Source of the DNA: Ectothiorhodospiraceae bacterium
Lineage (GTDB): Bacteria; Pseudomonadota; Gammaproteobacteria; XJ16; Halofilaceae
NCBI GenBank assembly: GCA_007134775.1
Contig: SLKC01000074.1
Coordinates: forward strand, 1 to 64,000
Length of the DNA: 64,000 nucleotides
Reading direction: 5' to 3'
The notes beneath the pieces were generated by a model. It did no database searches, was not told the DNA's origin, and saw nothing but the letters and a program-made list of their open reading frames with translations. This document shows, piece after piece, positions 23,820-33,141 of the stretch. The position numbers and the translations under genes are program-made. How positions within the stretch are numbered: position 1 is the first letter of the stretch; every line of letters starts with the position of its first letter.

Positions 23820-24490
23820 CACGGTTCCCGCCGCACCGCCAGATGCCGCCAGAGTTCATCGGGCTGTTCGATCATCCCGTCGGCTCCCCAGGTTGCTGGA
23901 TCGGCCTCCGGCTCGATATAGCCGAACAGGGCGACTAGCGTGCGGCTACCGGCGGCCCGGCCCGCGACGATGTCGCGCTCGGCATCGCCTACGTAGATGG
24001 CGCGCGAGGCGATCGTGCCCGCTGTGCGACAGGCATAGTGAATCGGGGCCGGATCGGGCTTACGCGTAGACAGGCTGTCGCCGGAGACGATACAGGCGGC
24101 GCGCTGTCGCAGCCCTAACGCTTCCAGCAGCGGCTCCGTCAGCCACCCGGGCTTGTTCGTGACCACACCCCAGCGCATGCCCTGCGCTTCGAGCTCATCG
24201 AGCAGCGCTGTGATGCCGGGGAAGGGCCTGGACTCGCGCGCGATGTCGCGCGCGTAGCGCTCGAGAAAGGTGCGATGGTGGTGCGCCGTCTCGTCCCCTG
24301 CCACCGTATCGCCGAACGCGAGGCGCAACAGGGCGGCTGCCCCGTTCGAGACGTGCGGGCGCACGGCCTCGTAGTCGAGTGGTGCTCGCCCCTCGGCCGC
24401 CAGTACGTCGTTGAGGGCCCGAATCAGGTCGGGCGCCGTGTCGATCAGCGTGCCATCCAGATCGAACAGGACGGCGTCGGTGTCACGCAC
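23819..24490 (-). CDS. gph: Phosphoglycolate phosphatase (HAD family)
   Basis: A 223-residue HAD hydrolase that removes phosphate from 2-phosphoglycolate. Motif I is FDLDGTLIDTAPDL with Asp nucleophile near residue 10. Motif II is VVTNKP and motif III includes RKPDPAP. Motif IV is VGDAERDIVAGRAAG. It starts with GTG at 24490, inside the end of ubiG (8-bp overlap), in the order mtaD-ubiG-gph common in gammaproteobacteria. Confidence 0.92.
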   Translation of the reverse strand: MRDTDAVLFDLDGTLIDTAPDLIRALNDVLAAEGRAPLDYEAVRPHVSNGAAALLRLAFGDTVAGDETAHHHRTFLERYARDIARESRPFPGITALLDELEAQGMRWGVVTNKPGWLTEPLLEALGLRQRAACIVSGDSLSTRKPDPAPIHYACRTAGTIASRAIYVGDAERDIVAGRAAGSRTLVALFGYIEPEADPATWGADGMIEQPDELWRHLAVRREP

Positions 24491-25223
24491 TGTCGTTCTC
24501 CGGCTTGCGAGCCGACATCATGTAGTTCACCGCCGGATCGGGGTCGAGTCTGCAGGTCCGCAGCAGCGGGTTGTAGGCGACCCCCGTTGTTGCGACTGCC
24601 TCAAGGCCCGCGGCACGGATCAATGCGGCCAGCTCCGCCGGGCGGATCAGCCGGTCGTAACGGTGTGTCCCCCTCGGCAGCAGGTGCAGGACGTATTCGG
24701 CGCCCGCAATCGCCAGCAGCCACGCCCGCGGTGTGCGGTTCAGCGTCGAAAAGACCGCCACGCCACCTGGGCGCAGCAGGTGTCCGGCAGCGGCGACGAC
24801 GGCGGCCGGGTCGGGCACGTGTTCAAGCAATTCCATGCAGGCGACGACATCGTAGCTGCCGGGTTGTTCGCCCGCGAGGGCCTCGGCGTCCATCTCGCGG
24901 TAGTCGATCGCGAGATCGGTCTCGGCCGCATGGGCACGGGCAACGGCGAGCGCCTCGGCGGCGAGGTCGATCGCCGTGACCGCGGCCCCCTCGCGCGCGA
25001 GGGCCTCGGCGAGGAGCCCGCCACCGCAGCCAATGTCGGCGACACGGCGATCGTGCAGCCCCCCGGCCTGGTCGCGGATCCAGGCGAGGCGCAGCGGGTT
25101 GAGGTCGTGCAGCGCCTTCGAGCTGCCGTCGGGGTCCCACCATTGCTGCGCCATCGCGTCGAAGCGGCGCAGCTCGTCGGCATCCGCATTCGGCGTTGGC
25201 TGTGCTTCGTCGGGCCGGGTCAT
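24483..25223 (-). CDS. ubiG: Ubiquinone biosynthesis O-methyltransferase UbiG
   Basis: A 246-residue SAM-dependent methyltransferase acting twice in ubiquinone synthesis. The family start is the stretch FDAMAQQWWDPDGSSKALHD. Motif I is VADIGCGGGLLAEALA near residue 62. Later segments are MELLEHVPDP and VAVFSTLNRTPRAW. ATG at 25223 is preferred over an in-frame TTG at 25247 that overlaps the upstream stop, although coupling through that TTG cannot be excluded. It sits between mtaD and gph in one operon. Confidence 0.93.
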   Translation of the reverse strand: MTRPDEAQPTPNADADELRRFDAMAQQWWDPDGSSKALHDLNPLRLAWIRDQAGGLHDRRVADIGCGGGLLAEALAREGAAVTAIDLAAEALAVARAHAAETDLAIDYREMDAEALAGEQPGSYDVVACMELLEHVPDPAAVVAAAGHLLRPGGVAVFSTLNRTPRAWLLAIAGAEYVLHLLPRGTHRYDRLIRPAELAALIRAAGLEAVATTGVAYNPLLRTCRLDPDPAVNYMMSARKPENDSA

Positions 25224-25243
25224 GGCGATTCCATCGGGTGGGG

Positions 25244-26578
25244 TCAACGGGCCGCAGCGATCCGATCGCGCCAGTTGGCGGTGCGCGCCGTGATGTCGGC
25301 CTCGTCGAGGCCCGTCAGATGGCCGTCACGCACGAGTTCGCACCCAGCGACCCAGACCGAGCGGACCCTGTGACACCCCGTGGCGTAGACGAGCTGCGAG
25401 GTGACATCATGCACCGGTTGGGTATCGGCGTGGGTGAGGTCGACGGCGACAAGATCGGCCGCCTTGCCCACCTCCAGTGACCCGATCTCGTCTTCGAGGC
25501 CCAGTGCGCGAGCCCCATGGATCGTCGCCATGCGCAGCGCAGTGGCCGCGGGTACGGCTGCGGCATCGCCCGTGACGCCCTTGGCCAGCAGCGCGGCCGT
25601 TCGCATCTCGCCGAAGAGGTCGAGGTCGTTGTTCGAGGCCGCCCCGTCCGTGCCGAGGGCGACATTCACACCGGCGTCGAGCAGGCGCTGCACGGGGCAG
25701 AAACCGCTTGCCAGCTTGAGATTGGCCTCGGGGCAGTGGATCACGTTGGCGCCGGTGCGGCCCACCAGCGCGATCTCGTCATCGGTCACGGCCGTCATGT
25801 GGACCGCCAGGAACGTGGGGGCAAGCAGGCCGAGCCGGTGTAATCGGGCCAAGGGGCGCTCGCCATTCGATTCCACTGCCGCACGGCACTCGCCTTCGGT
25901 CTCGTGGACGTGCATATGCACGCCGACATCGAGCTCGTCGGCGTAGATGCGGATCTGCTCCAGGGGACCGTCCGAGACCGTATAGGGGGCATGGGGGGCA
26001 AAGGTCGTCGTGACCAGGGGGTGACCGCGGAACTGGTCGTGCAGTGCCAGGCCCTTCTCGAGGTATTGATCCGGACCATCGGCGTAGGGGGTGGGGAAAT
26101 CCAGCAACAGCATGCCTGCGACCACCCGCATGCCGGCCCCCGCGGCCCGCGCCGCCGTGGTCTCCGGGAAGAAGTACATGTCCTGGAAGCAGGTAGTGCC
26201 GCCGCGCAGCATCTCCGCGAGAGCGAGATCGACGCCGTCCTGGACGAACTGCTCGTCCACCCACCGGCCCTCGGCCGGCCAGATGTGCTCCTGCAGCCAC
26301 TGCATCAGCGGCAGATCGTCGGCCATGCCGCGCAGCAGGGTCATAGCCGCGTGGGTATGGGCGTTGATCAGCCCCGGCATCAGCGCGTGGCCGGGCAGCT
26401 CGCGCAGTGGCGCGTTCGGATAGCGCTGTGCGGCCTCGCCGCGCGGGAGGATATCCGCAATGCGCCCGGCGCGAACGGCCAGGACATGGTCCACGAGCAC
26501 GCGGTCGGCCGAGTCAACCGTAACGAGCCAGTGTGGAGCGAGTAGGAGTTCGGGGGCGGTGTCGGGCATCGATTCCAT
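25244..26578 (-). CDS. mtaD: 5-methylthioadenosine/S-adenosylhomocysteine deaminase
   Basis: A 444-residue TRZ/ATZ-family amidohydrolase that deaminates MTA and SAH. Metal ligands are in [14 protein letters not shown] near residue 70, a His in HVHETEGEC, a His in FLAVHMT, and Asp in [18 protein letters not shown] at 26578 or another nine bases on (26569) is likely; no strong Shine-Dalgarno precedes either. Upstream in-frame codons run into the rpsF promoter region. It is the first gene of a mtaD-ubiG-gph-rmuC operon, divergent from rpsF. Confidence 0.92.
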   Translation of the reverse strand: MESMPDTAPELLLAPHWLVTVDSADRVLVDHVLAVRAGRIADILPRGEAAQRYPNAPLRELPGHALMPGLINAHTHAAMTLLRGMADDLPLMQWLQEHIWPAEGRWVDEQFVQDGVDLALAEMLRGGTTCFQDMYFFPETTAARAAGAGMRVVAGMLLLDFPTPYADGPDQYLEKGLALHDQFRGHPLVTTTFAPHAPYTVSDGPLEQIRIYADELDVGVHMHVHETEGECRAAVESNGERPLARLHRLGLLAPTFLAVHMTAVTDDEIALVGRTGANVIHCPEANLKLASGFCPVQRLLDAGVNVALGTDGAASNNDLDLFGEMRTAALLAKGVTGDAAAVPAATALRMATIHGARALGLEDEIGSLEVGKAADLVAVDLTHADTQPVHDVTSQLVYATGCHRVRSVWVAGCELVRDGHLTGLDEADITARTANWRDRIAAAR

Positions 26579-26636
26579 GGAGGGGACGATACCGTCGGGC
26601 CCGGATCGGAACAAGCGCACGCCCCGGAGACCGCAT

Positions 26637-26665
26637 TTGCAATGGGCGTGCGCTGTGGCTACACT
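26637..26665 (+). promoter_or_regulatory. Predicted sigma-70 promoter of the rpsF operon
   Basis: TTGCAA at 26637-26642 and TACACT at 26660-26665 are separated by exactly 17 bp. They lie about 90 bp before rpsF, leaving a leader of about 85 nt. The leader contains a GC-rich hairpin (CGCGGCTCGCCGCG, 26667-26680). The leader could hold the S6:S18 autoregulatory site known from other bacteria, but I cannot identify its conserved bases with confidence. Confidence 0.6.
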
Positions 26666-26757
26666 TCGCGGCTCGCCGCGCCAGCGGCGGAATCGACTTC
26701 ACGACTCCTTGCCTCACCGCCCCAGGCGCGGGAGGCGATAGCCGAAAGGAGAGACCC

Positions 26758-27171
26758 TTGCGACATTATGAGATCGTCTTTCTGGTCCACCCCGACCAGA
26801 GCGAGCAGGTCCCTAACATGATCGAGCGCTACCGCGCGATCATCGAAGGCTCGGGGGGAACCGTTCACCGCCTCGAAGACTGGGGACGGCGTCAGCTCGC
26901 CTACTCCATCAACAAGGTTCACAAGGCGCACTACGTGCTGCTCAACGTCGAATGCGACGCGGAGGCGCGCGATGAACTCGTCAGTGCGTTCCGCTTCAAT
27001 GACGCCGTGTTGCGTCACCTCGTGTTCTCCCGGCCGGAGGCGGAGACGGAACCCTCCCCACTGGCGAAGAAGGAGGACAAGCAGCGCGACACCGAGCGCA
27101 AGGCCGCGCGCCAGCAGCCGCCGCAGGCCGAGGGCGAGGCCGAGGCGCGCGAAGCCGACAGCGAAGCCTGA
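26758..27171 (+). CDS. rpsF: 30S ribosomal protein S6
   Basis: A 137-residue S6 protein of the small ribosomal subunit, where it pairs with S18. It begins [17 protein letters not shown] and includes [20 protein letters not shown]. The only start that keeps the conserved N-terminus is TTG at 26758, preceded by AAAGGAGAG at good spacing. There is no ATG nearby. The C-terminal tail is long, charged and low in complexity (Glu/Arg/Ala-rich), as in many gammaproteobacterial S6 proteins. It leads the rpsF-rpsR-DUF2232-rplI run. Confidence 0.95.
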   Translation: MRHYEIVFLVHPDQSEQVPNMIERYRAIIEGSGGTVHRLEDWGRRQLAYSINKVHKAHYVLLNVECDAEARDELVSAFRFNDAVLRHLVFSRPEAETEPSPLAKKEDKQRDTERKAARQQPPQAEGEAEAREADSEA

Positions 27172-27196
27172 AGAGCGAACCGAGGAGTAGCCGACC

Positions 27197-27424
27197 ATGT
27201 CCCGTTTTTTCCGCCGGCGGAAGTATTGCCGTTTCACCGCGGAAGGCGTCACCGAGATCGATTACAAAGATATCGAGACGCTGAAGAACTACGTCACCGA
27301 GACCGGAAAGATCGTGCCGAGCCGGATCACCGGTACCAGCGCGAAGTATCAGCGCCAGCTGTCGAAGGCGATCAAGCGCGCCCGTTATCTCGCGCTGCTG
27401 CCCTACAGCGACAGCCACAAGTAG
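27197..27424 (+). CDS. rpsR: 30S ribosomal protein S18
   Basis: A 75-residue S18 protein, which binds S6 on the 30S platform. The canonical [10 protein letters not shown] start and [27 protein letters not shown] core are both present. It is 25 bp downstream of rpsF with its own Shine-Dalgarno sequence (GAGGAG). Length equals that of E. coli S18. Confidence 0.98.
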   Translation: MSRFFRRRKYCRFTAEGVTEIDYKDIETLKNYVTETGKIVPSRITGTSAKYQRQLSKAIKRARYLALLPYSDSHK

Positions 27425-27473
27425 TCCCCGCGCGGTGCCGGTCGGGGAGGCCCGGCCGCATGGGCTGCCGGTC

Positions 27474-28379
27474 ATGAATGGGTTTGCCGCCTGGATTATG
27501 CGCGGGCCGATGTACGCATCGGCGCTGGCGACGGTGGCCCTGCTTCTCGGGGCCGCGCTGCCCCCGTTTGCCTGGCTCAGTGCGGCGATCCTCGCCCTGG
27601 TCATCCTCGCCACGGGCAGTGGCGGCCTCGCCCGCGTGGCGTTGCCTGGTGTCGTGGTCGCGACCGTGGCGGCCTGGCTCGTAACCGGATCGCCCTGGCT
27701 TGTCTTCGCGTTGGCTTTGGTGAGCTGGGGGCCTGCACTGGTGGTCGCCGGTACGCTACGGGCGACTGTGCGGCTCGACCTCGCATTGTTCGCGGCCGCG
27801 CTGATGGGGTGGATCGTCGTGCTCGGCATCCAGCTGGCGGCTGCCGATATGGCGGCACTCTGGCAGGACGTGCTTGCGCGCATGATGCCGCCGGAGGCAT
27901 TGGGCCGCGAGCTCGATGTCGAGCCGGCCGCTCTGGAGCAGGTGTATGCCCGGGTCGCTCCACTGATGACCGGGCTGGTGGCGGCATCGCTTGTGCTCAG
28001 TGGAATTACGGCCACCCTGCTGGCGCGTTGGTGGCAGGCGACGCTGTATAATCCGGGCGGTTTTCGTGCGGAGTTTCATGGCCTTCGCCTCGGGCAGACG
28101 GCCGCGCTCGTGACCGTCGGCCTGATGGCAGCGGCAGCCTTCACCGAATCGGCGCTGCTGTTCGCGGTGGCGGTGGTGCCGGCGACGGTCTTCCTGATCC
28201 AGGGGCTTGCCGTGGTCCACGGTGTGGTCGCCGTGCGTGGCCTGCAAGTGGGCTGGCTCGTGGGCTTGTATGTGCTTGGTGTTGTGCTGTTCCTGCAGGT
28301 GGCGATGATCCTTGTCGTGGTCGGCATGGCCGACGCCTGGGTCGATCTGCGCGGCCGGGCGGCAGGGCGATCCGAGTAG
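27474..28379 (+). CDS. DUF2232 membrane protein (YybS-like)
   Basis: A 301-residue inner-membrane protein with about eight hydrophobic helices and almost no soluble loops, apart from a segment near residues 125-165. Proteins with the DUF2232 domain occupy exactly this slot between rpsR and rplI in many gammaproteobacteria. The motif-like WWQATLYNPGGFRAEFH near residue 185 is typical. ATG at 27474 is used; a GTG at 27435 would add 13 non-hydrophobic residues. The function is unknown. Confidence 0.82.
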   Translation: MNGFAAWIMRGPMYASALATVALLLGAALPPFAWLSAAILALVILATGSGGLARVALPGVVVATVAAWLVTGSPWLVFALALVSWGPALVVAGTLRATVRLDLALFAAALMGWIVVLGIQLAAADMAALWQDVLARMMPPEALGRELDVEPAALEQVYARVAPLMTGLVAASLVLSGITATLLARWWQATLYNPGGFRAEFHGLRLGQTAALVTVGLMAAAAFTESALLFAVAVVPATVFLIQGLAVVHGVVAVRGLQVGWLVGLYVLGVVLFLQVAMILVVVGMADAWVDLRGRAAGRSE

Positions 28380-28433
28380 ATTTTTCAGTCAACAGCAGAG
28401 GCGGGTGGCAGGACCCGCTCGGGAGTAGCGACA

Positions 28434-28892
28434 ATGCAGGTCATTCTCGTGGAAAGCGTGAGCAATCTCGGACGGCTCGGCGATGTCGTCGACGTCAAGT
28501 CCGGTTATGCGCGGAACTACCTGTTGCCGCGCGGGATCGCGCGCCGGGCGACACCGGAGAATCGGCGCGAACTCGAGGCGCAGCGCGCGGAACTCGAGCG
28601 CATCGAGGCGCAGAAGCGCAGCTCGGCCGAGGCGCGCCACCGCCAGCTGGACGGGCAGAGCGTCACCATCCGGGCCCGCGTCGGCGCTGAGGACAAGCTC
28701 TTCGGGTCGGTCAGTGCCGGTGACATCGCCGATGCGCTGTCCACGGCCAGCGGTATCGAGGTCGAGAAGCGCGACGTGCGCATGCCGGAGGGCCCGCTGC
28801 GCACGACGGGCGAATTCCCGATCGCGGTCCATGTCTACGGTGATCTCGACGCGAATATCACCGTGATGGTCGAGCCCGAAGAGGTCGGCTGA
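28434..28892 (+). CDS. rplI: 50S ribosomal protein L9
   Basis: A 152-residue L9 protein. The N-terminal RNA-binding domain carries the signature VKSGYARNYLLPRGIA at residues 22-37. A long connecting helix rich in Glu/Arg follows, and then the C-terminal domain ends around PIAVHVYGDLDANITVMVEPE. CGGGAGTAG precedes the ATG. It is the last ribosomal gene of the rpsF run, with dnaB beginning 112 bp on behind its own promoter-like element. Confidence 0.97.
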   Translation: MQVILVESVSNLGRLGDVVDVKSGYARNYLLPRGIARRATPENRRELEAQRAELERIEAQKRSSAEARHRQLDGQSVTIRARVGAEDKLFGSVSAGDIADALSTASGIEVEKRDVRMPEGPLRTTGEFPIAVHVYGDLDANITVMVEPEEVG

Positions 28893-28936
28893 ACGCGGCA
28901 AGACTCGCGTGGTGTCCCGTGCGCGCGGCAGGGGGC

Positions 28937-28960
28937 TATAATGCCCCGGCGAGCCGGGGC
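28937..28960 (+). promoter_or_regulatory. Candidate dnaB promoter -10 box and leader hairpin
   Basis: TATAAT lies at 28937-28942 in the 112-bp rplI-dnaB gap. It is followed immediately by the perfect hairpin GCCCCGGC-GA-GCCGGGGC (28943-28960). No good -35 hexamer was found 17 bp upstream. The hairpin would lie at the very 5' end of a dnaB transcript, or act as a weak terminator for rplI. Confidence 0.45.
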
Positions 28961-29004
28961 GCACTCGAACCCGTGCTCGGCACCGATCATTACGGGGGCA
29001 CTGC

Positions 29005-30390
29005 ATGTCGGACACGCTGTCGGCGATGAATCCCGAGGCCGTGGCCGGATCACCGCGCATGGCCCCGCACTCGGTCGAGGCGGAGCAGGCCGTGCTCGGT
29101 GGCCTGATGCTGGCAAACGATGCCTGGGATCGGGTGGCCGACCGCGTCAGCGAGGAAGACTTCTACCGGCGTGAACACCGCCTGCTGTTCCGGGCGATTG
29201 GCGAACTCGCCGAGGCCGATCAGCCGCGCGACGTGGTCACGGTCTCGGAGTGGCTTGCCCAGCGCGGCGAACTCGACAGCGTCGGTAATCTTGCCTATCT
29301 CGGGCAGCTCGCACAGGATACGCCGAGCGCGGCGAATATCGTCGCCTATGCCGATATCGTCCGCGAGCGCTCGATCCTGCGCCAGCTCATTGCGGTCAGC
29401 AATGAGATCGCCGCCGACGCCTTTGCGCCGCAGGGGCGTACGAGCAAGGAAGTCCTGGACAAGGCCGAGGCGAAGGTCTTCGCCATTGCCGATCAGGGCC
29501 AGCGCCACGGCCAGGGCTTCGTTAATATCAAGCGGGTGCTCGCGGGCACCCTCGATCGGATCGACACGCTGTTCCAGAGTGACTCGCCGATCACGGGGAC
29601 GGCCACCGGTTTCGATGAACTCGATGAGCTGCTCTCGGGCCTGCAGCGTTCGGATCTGCTGATCGTGGCCGGGCGCCCTTCGATGGGCAAGACCAGCTTC
29701 GCCATGAATATCGCCGAGCATGTAGCGCTCACCGAACAGGAGCCTGTTGCCGTCTTCTCCATGGAGATGCCGGCGGAGCAGATCGCAACGCGCATGATCT
29801 CCTCGCTAGGCCGGGTGGAGCTGCAGAAGCTGCGCTCCGGGCAGATCGGTGAGGCCGACTGGCCCCGCATCCACTCGGCGATCGCGCTGCTGTCGCAGAA
29901 ATCGCATCTGTTCGTCGACGATACCCCCGGGCTGACGCCCTCCGAGTTGCGAGCCCGGGCACGCCGTCTCAAACGCGAGCACGGCCTCTCCCTGATCCTC
30001 GTCGATTACATCCAGCTCATGCAGGTCGGCGGCGGCACCGAGAACCGCGCGACCGAGCTCTCCGAGATCTCGCGGGCGCTCAAGGGGATCGCGAAAGAAC
30101 TCGACGTCCCCGTCGTCGTGCTCTCCCAGCTCAACCGTTCGCTGGAGCAGCGTACCGACAAGCGCCCGGTCATGTCCGATCTGCGCGAATCGGGTGCCAT
30201 CGAGCAGGATGCCGATGTCATCCTCTTTATCTATCGCGATGAGGTGTATGACGAAGACAGCCCGCAGAAAGGCACGGCGGAGATTCTCGTGCGCAAGCAG
30301 CGCAACGGGCCGACCGGCACGGTGCGGCTCACCTTCCTCGGCCAATTCACCAAGTTCGAGAATTTCTCGCCCGAGGTATACAGCGCTTGA
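29005..30390 (+). CDS. dnaB: Replicative DNA helicase DnaB
   Basis: A 461-residue hexameric helicase of the replication fork. The N-terminal primase-interacting domain starts near PHSVEAEQAVLGGLM. The RecA-like motor has Walker A GRPSMGKTSFAMNIA near residue 232. Walker B is in LILVDYIQLMQ and the DnaB-type arginine region near VVVLSQLNRSLEQR. Length is normal, with no intein. Its stop overlaps the alr start (4 bp), the usual dnaB-alr linkage. Confidence 0.97.
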   Translation: MSDTLSAMNPEAVAGSPRMAPHSVEAEQAVLGGLMLANDAWDRVADRVSEEDFYRREHRLLFRAIGELAEADQPRDVVTVSEWLAQRGELDSVGNLAYLGQLAQDTPSAANIVAYADIVRERSILRQLIAVSNEIAADAFAPQGRTSKEVLDKAEAKVFAIADQGQRHGQGFVNIKRVLAGTLDRIDTLFQSDSPITGTATGFDELDELLSGLQRSDLLIVAGRPSMGKTSFAMNIAEHVALTEQEPVAVFSMEMPAEQIATRMISSLGRVELQKLRSGQIGEADWPRIHSAIALLSQKSHLFVDDTPGLTPSELRARARRLKREHGLSLILVDYIQLMQVGGGTENRATELSEISRALKGIAKELDVPVVVLSQLNRSLEQRTDKRPVMSDLRESGAIEQDADVILFIYRDEVYDEDSPQKGTAEILVRKQRNGPTGTVRLTFLGQFTKFENFSPEVYSA

Positions 30391-31481
30391 ACCTGCGTCT
30401 GGCCCATCTCGAGCTCGACCGCCGAGCCCTGCGGGCGAATCTCGCGCTCGCCCGGGCGGCCGCCCCCGCGGCCCGCGTCATGGCCTGTATCAAGGCCCAG
30501 GCGTATGGCCATGGCCTGCTGTTCGCCGCCTCGACCCTGGCCGAGGCGTGCGATGCGTTCGCGGTGGCCTGCACCGGGGAGGGGGTGGAGCTGCGGCGTG
30601 CCGGATTCGAGCAGCAGCGCTTGTGCGTTCTCAATGGCCCAGTGGATCGGGAGGAACTCGAGGCCGCTGTCACCTGGGAGCTTGAGCCGGTCATCCATCA
30701 GCCCTGGCAACTCGATGCCCTCGCGCGCATGGGCCCACCGGAGCGGCTGCGGGCTTGGCTCAAGATCGATTCGGGGATGGGGCGGATCGGCATCCGCCCC
30801 GAAGAGGCCGCCGACTGGCACGACCGGCTACGCCAGTGCGCGGTCGTGCGCGAACCGGTCGGTGTCATGACCCATATGGCCCGTGCCGACGATCGCAACG
30901 ACCGCTTCACCGCCGAGCAGTGGCAGGTGTTCAGCTCCGCCGTGGATGGCCTGGGGGCCCCGCGCAGTGCGGCCAATTCGGCGAGCGTGCTGGGCTGGCC
31001 GGCGGCACATGGTGAGTGGATCCGTCCCGGTATCATGCTCTATGGCTGCTCGCCCTTCATCGAGGGCGCCCAGCCCGAACTCGGGCTGCAGCCCGTGATG
31101 ACCCTGAAGGCGCCGCTGATTGCGATCAACCAGGTCCCCGCGGGCAGCACCCTGGGGTACGGTTCGACCTGGTCGGCGCCCGAGGCGATGCCCGTCGGCG
31201 TGGTCGGCATCGGCTACGGCGATGGTTATCCCCGCGCTGTGCCCAACGGTACCCCCGTGCTGATCGCCGGGCAGCGGGCCCCGCTCGTGGGACGGGTCTC
31301 CATGGACAAGATCGCCGTCGATCTGCGCGGCATCGATGTCGAGGTCGGTGCGAAGGCCACCCTCTGGGGGCGGGGGCTCCCGGTTGAAGAGATCGCCCAG
31401 AGGGCGGGAACCATCGGTTACGAGCTGCTCTGTAGCGTCTACGGTCGGGTGCCGGTCATGCGCTCGCGTAGCGGGGCGTGA
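30387..31481 (+). CDS. alr: Alanine racemase
   Basis: A 364-residue PLP enzyme making D-alanine for peptidoglycan. The PLP lysine is in IKAQAYGHG near residue 36, where the usual Asn after Ala is Gln. The catalytic tyrosine is in LGYGSTW near residue 255, and VSMDKIAVDLR is typical. The start is TTG at 30387, overlapping the dnaB stop. No ATG allows the conserved LRLAHLELDRRALRANLA opening, which supports TTG. Confidence 0.94.
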   Translation: MNLRLAHLELDRRALRANLALARAAAPAARVMACIKAQAYGHGLLFAASTLAEACDAFAVACTGEGVELRRAGFEQQRLCVLNGPVDREELEAAVTWELEPVIHQPWQLDALARMGPPERLRAWLKIDSGMGRIGIRPEEAADWHDRLRQCAVVREPVGVMTHMARADDRNDRFTAEQWQVFSSAVDGLGAPRSAANSASVLGWPAAHGEWIRPGIMLYGCSPFIEGAQPELGLQPVMTLKAPLIAINQVPAGSTLGYGSTWSAPEAMPVGVVGIGYGDGYPRAVPNGTPVLIAGQRAPLVGRVSMDKIAVDLRGIDVEVGAKATLWGRGLPVEEIAQRAGTIGYELLCSVYGRVPVMRSRSGA

Positions 31482-31576
31482 TCCGCTGTGGCGGCGTGAG
31501 TGCGCATACCGATTCCAGGGCACGGGCGCTCCGCCCTCGGGTACGGCAAATTGTCTCGGAACGGAAGGGAGCAGGC

Positions 31577-32668
31577 ATGCGCGTACAGCGTTGGGTGGGG
31601 ATGATCGTGCTCGCCGGGGTGTTCCTTGCCGGCTGCGCGGCGGAGCAGGCCATGTTCCGTGGCGATGCCGAGCACCGCGGGCTCAGTGATTCCGCCGATC
31701 CCACCGGCGCCATGCCGCCTGCCTGGACGTTCGATGCGGGCGCCGCCTCCTATTCCTCTCCGATCGTATTGGATGACCACGTCTACTTCGGCGGCAACGA
31801 TGGTCGGCTGCACGCCCTCGATTACCACAGCGGCGAGCGCCTCTGGGACCATGCTGCAGACGCCACCATCGAGGCGACACCCGCCGCCGACGAGGATTTC
31901 GTCTACTACGGCGCCTGGGATGGGGTGTTCCGTGCGGTCTCCCGCGAGAGTGGACGAACCGCCTGGGAGTACCACACCGATGACCGTCTCTACGCTGCGC
32001 CAACGCTCGCCGGCGACCGGGTCTATGTGGGTACAGGCGATGGCCGGGTGGTCGCTCTCGACCGCGAGAGCGGGGAACTCCAGTGGGCGTTCACCGCCGG
32101 CGACGGCGTCTATTCGGCCCCGACGGTCGCCGGTGGCCGCGTCTACTTCGGCACGCTCGGTGGGCACGTCTACGGGGTCGATGCCGCTAATGGCAGGGAA
32201 CTCTGGCGTGTCGCCATCGAGGGGGAGCCGGTCTTTGCCACGCCAGCGAGTGATGGCGAGGTCGTTGCGGTCGGCGGTTACGATGCCAATATGTATCTCC
32301 TCGCTGGCGACACCGGCGAGTCCCAGTGGGTGTTTACCACGGGGGGACGGATCTTCGCGTCGGCGGCGTTGACGCGCGAGCTGGTGATCTTCGGCAGTAG
32401 CGACGGCTTCCTCTATGCACTCGACCGCGATAGCGGAGAGCGGCGTTGGGAGGTCGAGGTAGGCAGTCGCCTGTTTTCGTCGCCAGTCATTACCGCGCAG
32501 ACCGTCTACGTCGGCACCCGGGACGGCCATCTGCTTGCGGTGGATCGAGCAACGGGCGAACAACGGTGGCGCGAGGCGCTAGGCGATTCGATCTATGCGA
32601 CGCCGGTCATCGCGAGAGGACGGCTCTTCATCGCCACGGACGAGGGCCGTGTCCACGCGATTGACTAA
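31577..32668 (+). CDS. PQQ-like beta-propeller lipoprotein
   Basis: A 363-residue predicted lipoprotein. A signal peptide with lipobox LAGC (Cys near residue 20) precedes about seven repeats of the PQQ-like type. Each repeat has a core resembling VYVGTGDGRVVALDRESGELQW. Such propellers include BamB, but BamB-specific features and position are not seen, so I do not give the symbol. It would lie in the periplasm anchored to a membrane. GGAAGGGAG precedes the ATG at 31577. It could be an assembly scaffold or a binding protein without PQQ. Confidence 0.8.
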   Translation: MRVQRWVGMIVLAGVFLAGCAAEQAMFRGDAEHRGLSDSADPTGAMPPAWTFDAGAASYSSPIVLDDHVYFGGNDGRLHALDYHSGERLWDHAADATIEATPAADEDFVYYGAWDGVFRAVSRESGRTAWEYHTDDRLYAAPTLAGDRVYVGTGDGRVVALDRESGELQWAFTAGDGVYSAPTVAGGRVYFGTLGGHVYGVDAANGRELWRVAIEGEPVFATPASDGEVVAVGGYDANMYLLAGDTGESQWVFTTGGRIFASAALTRELVIFGSSDGFLYALDRDSGERRWEVEVGSRLFSSPVITAQTVYVGTRDGHLLAVDRATGEQRWREALGDSIYATPVIARGRLFIATDEGRVHAID

Positions 32669-32670
32669 GG

Positions 32671-32690
32671 GCGCCGCGCCCCTGCGGCGC
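32671..32690. terminator. Bidirectional hairpin between convergent genes
   Basis: A perfect 7-bp stem GCGCCGC/GCGGCGC with a 6-nt loop lies between the PQQ-repeat lipoprotein and fdxA stops. It touches the fdxA stop codon. No T-run follows on either side, so any intrinsic termination would be weak. Confidence 0.5.
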
Positions 32691-33013
32691 TATTCCTCGA
32701 GGTACTGGAGCTTGTTCGGCACGTCCTCCCACTCCTTGGCATCGGGCGGTGCCTCCTTTTGCGCCGTGATCACGGGCCATTTCGCCGCGAGCCGCTCGTT
32801 GAGCTCAAGGAAGTGGACCAGCTCGTCGGGCAGGTCGTCTTCCGAGTAGATGGCCTCCACCGGACATTCGGGCTCGCAGAGCGTGCAATCAATGCACTCC
32901 TCCGGGTCAATGGCAAGGAAATTCGGACCCTCGTGGAAGCAATCGACCGGGCAGACTTCCACGCAATCGGTGTACTTGCACTTGATGCAGTTCTCGGTCA
33001 CTACATAGGTCAT
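32690..33013 (-). CDS. fdxA: 7Fe ferredoxin FdxA
   Basis: A 107-residue seven-iron ferredoxin. The [3Fe-4S]/[4Fe-4S] cysteines are in [19 protein letters not shown] (residues 8-25) and [14 protein letters not shown] (about residues 39-52). The C-terminal extension with [14 protein letters not shown] is typical of the Azotobacter FdI/FdxA group. It is a cytosolic low-potential electron carrier. It could supply the corrinoid reactivase at 15229-17253, but no linkage shows this. AGGAG lies upstream of the ATG. Confidence 0.95.
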   Translation of the reverse strand: MTYVVTENCIKCKYTDCVEVCPVDCFHEGPNFLAIDPEECIDCTLCEPECPVEAIYSEDDLPDELVHFLELNERLAAKWPVITAQKEAPPDAKEWEDVPNKLQYLEE

Positions 33014-33141
33014 TAGAGAGCTCCTCGGTCGAGGCGCAGCGGTTGGGCGTGCGCTGGCCGGCCGGTATTATGCGCATTCGGCTGTGGGCACGCTAGAGAT
33101 GCGCGCGGCACAGCACCATCGATACAACAGGGACCCCCGTC

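Noticed and set aside
26666-26757. S6:S18-binding leader motif
   Set aside because: A hairpin is present in the rpsF leader, but I cannot place the conserved bases with confidence, so it is not called as a feature.
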